Shown piece after piece: positions 6,324-11,717 of a DNA stretch of 11,717 bases. Under the pieces are notes generated by a model. The model was not told the origin of the DNA. It did not search any database and saw only the letters and a program-made list of their open reading frames with translations. Each line of letters begins with the position of its first letter. The first letter of the stretch is position 1. Source of the DNA: Bordetella parapertussis (GTDB lineage Bacteria; Pseudomonadota; Gammaproteobacteria; Burkholderiales; Burkholderiaceae_C); contig CAMDJU010000063.1 of assembly GCA_945900695.1 (NCBI GenBank), positions 1 through 11,717 of the forward strand. Direction: 5' to 3'. The position numbers were made by a program, and so were the translations under genes.

Positions 6324-7349
6324 ATGCTTTTCCCCACCACCATCGTCGGCAGTTATCCCCAACCCGAATGGTTGATCGACCGTGAAAAACTTGCGGGTCG
6401 ATTTCCCCCTCGGGTGCGGGCCAAAGAACTGTGGCGCGTGGCAGAGCCGCATTTGCAGCAAGCCATGGAGGATGCCACTTTGTTGGCCATCCGCGCCCAA
6501 GAAGATGCTGGCTTGGACATCATCACGGATGGTGAAATCCGCCGTGAGAGCTATTCCAACCGAATTGCCACCGCTTTGGAGGGCATCGATATTGACAACC
6601 CCGGTGTGGGCTTGGACCGCTCTGGGCACCCCAACCCGGTGCCACGCATTGTGGGCAAGATCAGGCGCGCACGCCCCATCGAGCTAGAGGATCTGCTCTT
6701 TCTCAAGGCCCACACACAGCGCCAGGTCAAGATCACGGTGCCCGGCCCTTTCACTATGCTGCAGCAAGCGCAAAATGATTTTTACGGCAGTGAAGAAGAG
6801 GCGGCCATGGACTATGCCGTGGCCTTGAACGAAGAAATATTAGACCTCTTTGCCCACGGTGCAGACGTGGTTCAAGTCGATGAGCCCTATATGCAAGCGC
6901 GCCCAGAAAAAGCGCGTCAATACGGCATCCAGGCCTTGAACCGCGCATTGCAGGGCGTCACGGGCACCACGGCGGTTCACATTTGTTTTGGCTACGCCGC
7001 CGTGATCCATGCACGGCCAGAGGGCTACAGCTTCTTGCCCGAATTTGCCCAATGCAGTTGCAGCCAGGTGTCCATCGAAACGGCGCAATCAGGCCTGGAT
7101 TGCTCGGTGCTGCAAACCCTGGGCGACAAGCAAATCATGGTGGGTTGTTTGGACTTGAGCGACATGGCCATTGAGTCCCCAGTGGTGGTGGCCTCGCGCA
7201 TCAAACGCGCTTTGGCTTTCGTCAAGCCAGAGCAGGTGATCTTGGCGCCCGATTGCGGCATGAAATACCTGCCCAGGGAAGTCGCCAATGGAAAGCTCAA
7301 GGCCATGGTGGAAGGTGCGAAAATTTTGCGTGCCGAGTATGGCGCTTGA
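6324..7349 (+). CDS. Core-type cobalamin-independent methionine synthase homologue (MetE C-terminal-domain protein)
   Basis: 341 aa with AGGAGA at 6314-6319, the clearest ribosome site in the operon. Classical MetE is about 750 aa with two barrels; this protein matches only the catalytic C-terminal barrel. The MetE zinc ligands appear intact: H219 and C221 in VHICFGY, E252 in SIETAQ and C311 in APDCGMKYL. Thiol-substrate features are also kept: IVGSYPQP (7-14), TDGEIRR (68-74) and VDEPYM (185-190, D186 matching the amino-group-binding Asp of MetE). A zinc-activated thiol is therefore expected to accept a methyl or alkyl group. The methyl donor is uncertain, since the N-terminal barrel that helps bind folate is absent; methylcobamide, a methylated catabolite or methyl-THF are possibilities. 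Epoxyalkane:coenzyme M transferase belongs to the same superfamily, so a non-methionine role is possible. It is the last gene of the operon, directly before a strong terminator. Confidence 0.85.
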   Translation: MLFPTTIVGSYPQPEWLIDREKLAGRFPPRVRAKELWRVAEPHLQQAMEDATLLAIRAQEDAGLDIITDGEIRRESYSNRIATALEGIDIDNPGVGLDRSGHPNPVPRIVGKIRRARPIELEDLLFLKAHTQRQVKITVPGPFTMLQQAQNDFYGSEEEAAMDYAVALNEEILDLFAHGADVVQVDEPYMQARPEKARQYGIQALNRALQGVTGTTAVHICFGYAAVIHARPEGYSFLPEFAQCSCSQVSIETAQSGLDCSVLQTLGDKQIMVGCLDLSDMAIESPVVVASRIKRALAFVKPEQVILAPDCGMKYLPREVANGKLKAMVEGAKILRAEYGA

Positions 7350-7394
7350 TCGCGTGCCACTGCCCAGTCTCAATCCCAGGCCTGGAGAACAAGC

Positions 7395-7415
7395 AACCCA
7401 GGCCCTTGGGTTTTT
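7395..7415 (+). terminator. Intrinsic terminator closing the catabolic operon
   Basis: AACCCAG (7395-7401) pairs with TTGGGTT (7406-7412), six Watson-Crick pairs plus one G-U, around loop GCCC, and the T-run continues to 7415. It lies 45 bases after the stop of the MetE-like gene and touches the 3' end of the convergent ChrB-type gene. On the opposite strand the stem has no T-run, so it should act mainly on plus-strand transcripts. An upstream GGCCTGG (7379-7385) can compete for CCAGGCC. Confidence 0.7.
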
Positions 7416-7957
7416 CAGTCAGGGTTTTTTAAAACCTGGCGCAAAAAGCGGGTAGGTAGCGTTGGCCCCAGGCCCTGATAGTCGGGTATTTGAAGGTTTT
7501 TTTCTTTGACCAAGGCATGCGCGTGTAAGTTGGCATACAAGGCGTCGTAAATGGGAAAGCTGGCTTTCAAAATAGCGTCATCGGTGTCGTGAATCAGCAT
7601 CACACCTTCAGAAACGGCCAATAGACCCACGGCAATTTGCGCCCAGCGGTCATCGGGGCCCGCTTTGGCATGGTGGAGCACATGGTCTACCCCGGCTTGG
7701 ATGATGGTTGCGATGTGGTGCAAGGACGGGTCATCCAAGGCATATTTGCGCAAGATTTTGGCAAAGGTGGTGCCATGTTCGTCGTGTGAGCCCAACTCCA
7801 CACCCGGCATACCCAATGGAATGGCATCGCTGGGCCGGGTGTTTTCTTGTCCCCAGGGCACAAAAATAAATTCTGCTTGGGTGTCGACAAAACGCTGTAT
7901 TAACCAGGGGGAAGCGACCCGGTCGAGGTGAACAAAATCACGGGTGACCCATTTCAT
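7415..7957 (-). CDS. Stand-alone ChrB C-terminal-domain protein (chromate-resistance family)
   Basis: 180 aa. The sequence matches the ChrB C-terminal (chromate_resistance) domain from its first residue: MKWVTRDFVHLDRVASPWLIQRF (1-23), IFVPWG (31-36), AIPLGMPGVELGSHDEHGTTF (45-65), KYALDDPSLHHIATIIQ (71-87) and FPIYDALYANL (134-144). Full ChrB proteins are about 300 aa with an N-terminal part thought to mediate regulation; that part is absent and nothing upstream suggests it was lost. Domain-only versions are common in Proteobacteria; their biochemical role is unclear and they need not involve chromate. Conserved H58, E61 and H62 could bind metal. AAAGG precedes the start. It follows the IlvD/Edd dehydratase by 26 bases on the same strand, so it is probably the second gene of that operon. 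No ChrA transporter is in view, which argues against a dedicated chromate operon. Confidence 0.82.
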   Translation of the reverse strand: MKWVTRDFVHLDRVASPWLIQRFVDTQAEFIFVPWGQENTRPSDAIPLGMPGVELGSHDEHGTTFAKILRKYALDDPSLHHIATIIQAGVDHVLHHAKAGPDDRWAQIAVGLLAVSEGVMLIHDTDDAILKASFPIYDALYANLHAHALVKEKNLQIPDYQGLGPTLPTRFLRQVLKNPD

Positions 7958-7983
7958 GCGTGGCCTTTGTGTGGTTGATGGAT

Positions 7984-9735
7984 TTAATAAATGGCTGGCT
8001 CGTCCACGGGGCCACCGAAAGCGGTTTCTAAAAAATCAAAGTCGCATCCTTGGTCGGCTTGCAGGATGTGGCGGCTGAACATCCAGCCATAACCGCGTTC
8101 ATAGCGCGGCTTCGGGGCTTGCCATTGGGCGCGCCGCTGGGCCAATACCTCGTCACTGACTTCCAGGTGCAGGCGGCGCGCTGGCACATCCACGGTGATC
8201 ATGTCGCCGTTTTGCACCAAGGCCAAGGGGCCGCCAATGAACGCCTCGGGTGAGACGTGCAAGATGCAGGCGCCATAACTGGTGCCACTCATGCGCGCAT
8301 CGGACAAGCGAACCATGTCGCGCACACCTTGCGCCAGCAGTTTGCGGGGGATGGGCAATTGGCCCCATTCGGGCATGCCGGGTCCGCCTTGCGGTCCGGC
8401 GTTGCGCAGCACCATGACGTGTTCTGCGGTGATGTCTAAATGGTCGTCTTCGACCGCGGCTTTCATCTCCGGGTAGCTGTCAAAAACCATGGCAGGGCCC
8501 GTGTGCTGGCGCAAATGGGGCGCACATGCGCTGGGTTTGATCACAGCCCCGGCAGGGGCCAGGTTGCCGCGCAACACCGCCAAGGCGCCTTCGGCATACA
8601 AAGGGCGGTCCAAGGGGCGGATCACATCCGAGTTGTATACCTGCGCGTGGGCCACGTTTTCACCCAAGGTCAGGCCATTGACGGTCATGGCATCCAGATG
8701 CAGGTGGTTAGACAAGGTCTTGATCAGGGCCGTCATGCCACCTGCGTAGTAAAAATCTTCCATCAAATAGGTGTCACCGCTGGGCCGGATGTTGGCAATG
8801 ACGGGGATTTTTCGGCTGGCCGCGTCAAAGTCGTCCAGGCCCACGGTGCAAGCAGCGCCCGCACGGCGTGACATGGCCACCAAATGGATGATGGCATTGG
8901 TGCTGCAACCCATGGCCATGGCCACGGTGATGGCGTTTTGAAAATGCTGGTGGGTGAGCAGTTTGGCCGGTGTCAGGTCTTCCCAGACCATCTCCACAAT
9001 GCGCCTTCCACAGGCGGCAGACATGCGCGGGTGATTGGCGTCTGGCGCTGGGATGCTGGAAGCGCCTGGCAGCGTCATCCCCAGCGCCTCGGCCATGCCC
9101 ATCATGGTGGCGGCTGTGCCCATGGTCATGCAGGTGCCATGGCTGCGCGCAATGCCGCCTTCAATGCCCAACCATTGCACATCGCTGATCTGACCCGCGC
9201 GGCGTTCGTCCCAATACTTCCAGGCGTCAGAGCCTGAGCCCAGGGCTTGGCCCTGCCAGTTGCCGCGCAGCATGGGCCCGGCGGGCAGGTAAATGCAAGG
9301 CACGCCAGCAGAGATGGCCCCCATCAACAAACCTGGCGTGGTTTTGTCGCAGCCGCCCATCAGAACCGCGCCATCGATGGGGTGGCTGCGGATCAGCTCT
9401 TCGGTTTCCATGGCCAACATGTTGCGGTACAGCATGGCGCTCGGGCGCACAAAGGCCTCAGCCAAAGAGATGGCCGGAAGTTCAAGTGGAAAGCCGCCCG
9501 CTTGAAAAATGCCGCGTTTGACGTCTTCCACCCTTTGCTTGAAATGGGTGTGGCACGGGTTGATGTCCGACCATGTGTTGACAATCGCAATGACGGGTTT
9601 GCCGGCCCAGTCTTGCGGTGCGTAACCCATTTGCATGGCGCGCGAGCGGTGGCCAAAAGAGCGCAAGTCGTCTGGTGCAAACCAACGGGCGCTGCGCAAT
9701 TGATCGGGGTGTTTTTGGGGGGGTGTCAAGCTCAT
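7984..9735 (-). CDS. IlvD/Edd-family dehydratase, probably sugar-acid (L-arabinonate-type) dehydratase
   Basis: 583 aa, the length of pentonate and hexonate dehydratases such as L-arabinonate dehydratase (IlvD itself is usually 557-620). The family removes water from a 2,3-dihydroxy acid using a [2Fe-2S] cluster and Mg2+. Three candidate cluster cysteines are C61 (DINPCHTHF), C129 (GGCDKTTPG, with K131 the candidate carbamylated Mg ligand) and C202 (HGTCMTMGTAATM). The candidate catalytic serine is S483 in SDARMSGTSYGA. SIPAPDANHPRMSAACGRRIVEM (227-249) and the tyrosine-rich C-terminus (RYERGYGWMF) resemble the sugar-acid branch more than biosynthetic IlvD. The substrate is inferred; xylonate, arabinonate, fuconate or gluconate are options. 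No good ribosome site precedes the ATG, and a promoter-like pair ends 6 bases before it. ChrB-type protein follows in the same direction. Confidence 0.88.
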   Translation of the reverse strand: MSLTPPQKHPDQLRSARWFAPDDLRSFGHRSRAMQMGYAPQDWAGKPVIAIVNTWSDINPCHTHFKQRVEDVKRGIFQAGGFPLELPAISLAEAFVRPSAMLYRNMLAMETEELIRSHPIDGAVLMGGCDKTTPGLLMGAISAGVPCIYLPAGPMLRGNWQGQALGSGSDAWKYWDERRAGQISDVQWLGIEGGIARSHGTCMTMGTAATMMGMAEALGMTLPGASSIPAPDANHPRMSAACGRRIVEMVWEDLTPAKLLTHQHFQNAITVAMAMGCSTNAIIHLVAMSRRAGAACTVGLDDFDAASRKIPVIANIRPSGDTYLMEDFYYAGGMTALIKTLSNHLHLDAMTVNGLTLGENVAHAQVYNSDVIRPLDRPLYAEGALAVLRGNLAPAGAVIKPSACAPHLRQHTGPAMVFDSYPEMKAAVEDDHLDITAEHVMVLRNAGPQGGPGMPEWGQLPIPRKLLAQGVRDMVRLSDARMSGTSYGACILHVSPEAFIGGPLALVQNGDMITVDVPARRLHLEVSDEVLAQRRAQWQAPKPRYERGYGWMFSRHILQADQGCDFDFLETAFGGPVDEPAIY

Positions 9736-9741
9736 GCACGC

Positions 9742-9770
9742 ATTGAAACACCGACGCTGGGTGGCGTCAA
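9742..9770 (-). promoter_or_regulatory. Candidate promoter of the dehydratase-ChrB operon
   Basis: On the minus strand TTGACG (9770-9765), a 17-base gap, then TTCAAT (9747-9742). The -35 is 5 of 6 and the -10 is 4 of 6. The -10 ends six bases before the ATG at 9735, so transcription would start at or next to the start codon. With no Shine-Dalgarno present, this would be a leaderless message. The match is modest. Confidence 0.35.
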
Positions 9771-9821
9771 CGCGGGTTTGTCGGGTGGGAGATGCCCATC
9801 ACCCGCAACCCAGTGATTCCA

Positions 9822-9833
9822 AGGGTTAACCCT
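9822..9833. repeat. Perfect 12-base palindrome upstream of the dehydratase
   Basis: AGGGTTAACCCT reads the same on both strands, with flanking CC and GG extending the arms if one A (9821) is bulged. It lies about 52 bases upstream of the candidate -35 and 10 bases past the stop of the Zn-ribbon gene. It could be an operator for a dimeric regulator of the dehydratase operon or a 3' hairpin of the Zn-ribbon transcript. No T-run follows on the minus strand, so it is not a classical terminator. Confidence 0.4.
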
Positions 9834-9842
9834 GGACTTGAT

Positions 9843-10067
9843 TCAGGTTGTTTCGGCGGGCTTGGCCGGCTTGCAGTCAAGGCAGACAAACATGCTTGTT
9901 CCCAGCAGTTTGCGAAAGGTTCCGGACGCGCGGGGTTTGTGCAAGCCGCATTTGATGCAACTCATGGTGCTTCCTGCCAAGCCAGTGGTGCCGAATGGCG
10001 AGCCGCCTTTTTTGGACTTGTACCGGAGACCGTCTTGCGTGATTTTGGTGGTGTCGTCAGTGGCCAT
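9843..10067 (-). CDS. Small four-cysteine Zn-ribbon protein, unknown function
   Basis: 74 aa from ATG 10067. An in-frame ATG at 10094 would add nine residues, but those codons include AGG and AGA, rare in the neighbours, and the text MATDDTTKITQDGLRYKSKKGG reads like a natural start; neither start has a strong ribosome site. Two CxxC pairs, C37-C40 (CIKC) and C62-C65 (CLDC), are 21 residues apart, as in a zinc ribbon. Before them lies a glycine- and lysine-rich patch, KSKKGGSPFGTTGLAGST; between them is a basic KPRASGTFRKLLG loop. The basic charge suggests nucleic-acid or ribosome contact, which is inference. I recall similar small hypothetical proteins in Comamonadaceae but no assigned function. 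It lies 168 bases downstream of ppx on the same strand and could be co-transcribed or have its own promoter. Confidence 0.7.
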   Translation of the reverse strand: MATDDTTKITQDGLRYKSKKGGSPFGTTGLAGSTMSCIKCGLHKPRASGTFRKLLGTSMFVCLDCKPAKPAETT

Positions 10068-10158
10068 GTCTCTGAAGGATTCCCTTGTACTCATCTACCA
10101 GTGCACCCACCTGACAACGCTACGAGGGGCGTCTACAAGGGGTGTGCAAGCCTTATTT

Positions 10159-10168
10159 TAAACGTTTA
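10159..10168. repeat. Perfect 10-base AT-rich palindrome between ppx and the Zn-ribbon gene
   Basis: TAAACGTTTA stands out in an AT-rich patch (10153-10169) of an otherwise GC-rich region. It sits about 90 bases upstream of the Zn-ribbon start within the 168-base gap 10068-10235, which holds no gene, no clear terminator and no convincing -35/-10 pair. It could be a regulator site or chance. Confidence 0.25.
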
Positions 10169-10235
10169 TCGAGCGGGAGGTCGGGTGTGAACTTTGTGAC
10201 GTATGGTTGGGCATTTCAACGCTCGCCATCGGTCT

Positions 10236-11717
10236 TTATTTTTCGAACTTGGTTTGTCGCAAGCGCAGCGTCCATGGGGTTTTTTGCCAGGAGATGATTT
10301 CTTGTTGAATCAGGTGATTCGACTGGGGGAAACGCTGCGCCCAATCGCTGGGGCACTGCCATTCAAAAATTTTTTGTTCGGGATCGCAATGCACCTGCAA
10401 GCCTGTCATGTCGGGCGGGCGGCGTGAATGGCACAAAATGACCGACAAGCGCAAGGCCAACAATTGTTGAACCACCATGGGGTCTTCAAAATCGATGTCC
10501 AGTTTGCGCAATTTGCCATGGTGACCCAACACCAGCATGCTGAGCCGGTGCAACTCTGGCTGGCTAAAGCCTATGACGTCGGCGTTGTCCAATATGTAAG
10601 CGCCATGCTTGTGGTAGTCGCTGTGCGAGATGGACAGGCCAACTTCATGCAGCTCGCTGGCCCAGGCCAGCTTGCGCTCTATCCGATGAGGTGCTGGGCT
10701 GCCGCTGGGGTTCATCATGGCGAGCAATTGCAGCGCCACGTCACCCACGCGTTTGGCCTGCTCGCGGTCAACGCCAAATTTCCGTGCCAAGCGGTGCACC
10801 GAGGCATCACGAACATCCATCTCACCGTGATCACGTTCAACCAACTCATGCATCGCACCGTGGCGCAAAGCCCCCTGTGCCACATGCAAGGCCTCGATGT
10901 CGAACTGCTCAAACAAGGCTGACAAAACGGCCAAACCACCACCGATGACGGCGCGCCGGTCTTCTTTGAGGCCCTCCAAGCGCAAGCGACTGAAGTGTTG
11001 CGCGGCTTGCACACATTGGATCAGCCAGGCCAAGCCATCGCGGGTAATTTGCCCGGGTGTCCAACCGGCATATTGCAGCACATCGGCCACGGCACCAACC
11101 GTGCCGGATGCGCCATAAGCCTTGTCCCACAGGTCGCGCGGGTACATCACAAGCGCTTCTTCCAGTACAGCTTGGGCAGCCACTTTGGCCTGGTTAAAAG
11201 CCTGCTCGGTGAACTGACCTTGGGGAAAGTATTTCTGCGACCAGGACACACTGCCCACTCGGTAGGAGTTCATGGTCGAGGGTTCACGGTTTTGACCCAA
11301 AATCATTTCGGTCGATCGGCCACCGACATCGATCACAAACCGACGCTCTCCGTCATTGGGTAAAAATTGGCTCACGCCGATATAAATCAAGCGCGCCTCT
11401 TCGGTGCCGGAGATGATCTCAATCGGATAACCCAAGACCTGTTGGGCCCGGTTCAAGAACACCTCGCGGTTGCGTGCTTCACGCAGGGTTTGGGTGGCCA
11501 CGGCCCGGACCTGACTGGCTGGCAGGCCATGAAGGCGCTCTCGAAAACGGGCCAAGCATTCCCAGCCGCGTTCCATGGCTTCTGGGGTGAGGTTGCGCTG
11601 TGCATCCAAATCACCCCCTTGCCGAACAGTTTCTTTCAGGTAGTCGGTGCGCACCAACTGGCCGTGCTCCATGCGCCCTAATTCCATGCGGAAACTGTTG
11701 GATCCCAGGTCTACGGC
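10236..11717 (-). CDS. ppx: Exopolyphosphatase / pppGpp phosphohydrolase (Ppx/GppA), 5' end beyond the window
   Basis: 493 residues are visible; the frame runs off the window edge at AVDLGSNSFR, so only about ten N-terminal residues are missing and M at 11687 is internal. Ppx hydrolyses terminal phosphate from inorganic polyphosphate; GppA-type members convert pppGpp to ppGpp. Visible residue numbers here count from the edge: phosphate loop 1 DLGSNSFR (3-10), SGTEEARLIYIGV (103-115) holding the likely catalytic Glu, phosphate loop 2 VIDVGGRSTE (128-137), GASGTVGAV (202-210), GGGLAVL (259-265), then a C-terminal HD-like helical domain with ELHEVGLSISHSDYHKHGAYIL (355-376) and LGHHGK (397-402). 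Two-domain architecture and about 500 aa length fit bacterial Ppx. The 3' end is followed by a gap without a clear terminator. Ppk or pho genes, usual partners in Betaproteobacteria, would lie outside the window. Whether it prefers polyphosphate or pppGpp cannot be told from sequence alone. Confidence 0.93.
   Translation of the reverse strand, partial: AVDLGSNSFRMELGRMEHGQLVRTDYLKETVRQGGDLDAQRNLTPEAMERGWECLARFRERLHGLPASQVRAVATQTLREARNREVFLNRAQQVLGYPIEIISGTEEARLIYIGVSQFLPNDGERRFVIDVGGRSTEMILGQNREPSTMNSYRVGSVSWSQKYFPQGQFTEQAFNQAKVAAQAVLEEALVMYPRDLWDKAYGASGTVGAVADVLQYAGWTPGQITRDGLAWLIQCVQAAQHFSRLRLEGLKEDRRAVIGGGLAVLSALFEQFDIEALHVAQGALRHGAMHELVERDHGEMDVRDASVHRLARKFGVDREQAKRVGDVALQLLAMMNPSGSPAPHRIERKLAWASELHEVGLSISHSDYHKHGAYILDNADVIGFSQPELHRLSMLVLGHHGKLRKLDIDFEDPMVVQQLLALRLSVILCHSRRPPDMTGLQVHCDPEQKIFEWQCPSDWAQRFPQSNHLIQQEIISWQKTPWTLRLRQTKFEK

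Noticed and set aside
10429..10922. A 164-codon plus-strand open frame inside ppx
   Set aside because: It is antisense to well-conserved Ppx sequence including the HD-like region, with no ribosome site or recognisable domain.

Overview
The window looks like a chromosomal segment of a betaproteobacterium of the order Burkholderiales, most likely Comamonadaceae (Limnohabitans, Polaromonas or Rhodoferax-like). The reasons are GC-rich coding sequence, a Bug/TctC-type solute receptor tail next to catabolic flavoenzymes, a small Zn-ribbon protein of a type I recall from that family, and a Ppx/GppA phosphatase with the DVGGRSTE form of the phosphate-binding loop. This placement is inference from protein character, not from a search.

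Left half, plus strand (1-7349): a catabolic gene set. It opens with the C-terminus of a Bug/TctC periplasmic solute-binding protein. Next come an FAD aromatic-ring hydroxylase resembling 3-hydroxybenzoate 6-hydroxylase, an FMN (S)-2-hydroxy-acid dehydrogenase resembling mandelate dehydrogenase, and an apparently exported SAM-methyltransferase-fold protein of the ATPSCKMT/FAM173 type. A terminator-like hairpin with an overlapping alternative hairpin (3555-3598) follows. After it lies a tight second block: an uncharacterised alpha/beta hydrolase, an aldehyde dehydrogenase overlapping it by ATGA, and a core-type (single-domain) cobalamin-independent methionine-synthase homologue with its zinc and thiol-binding residues intact. 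A good terminator (7395-7415) closes the block. The set suggests uptake and oxidation of an aromatic or 2-hydroxy acid with hydrolase, aldehyde and methyl- or thiol-transfer steps. No ring-cleavage gene or regulator is in view and the substrate cannot be named.

Right half, minus strand (11717-7415): a Ppx/GppA exopolyphosphatase with a C-terminal HD-like region (5' end cut by the window edge), a small four-cysteine Zn-ribbon protein, an IlvD/Edd-family [2Fe-2S] sugar-acid dehydratase (closest in character to L-arabinonate dehydratase), and a stand-alone ChrB C-terminal-type protein. The last two are 26 bp apart and probably one operon. That operon converges tail to tail on the catabolic operon at 7350-7414.

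No tRNA, rRNA, CRISPR array, insertion sequence or prophage gene was seen. There is no gene-free stretch longer than about 170 bases. The least explained parts are the catabolic set as a whole, the exported methyltransferase fold, the core-MetE protein in a catabolic operon, and the competing hairpins at 3555-3598.
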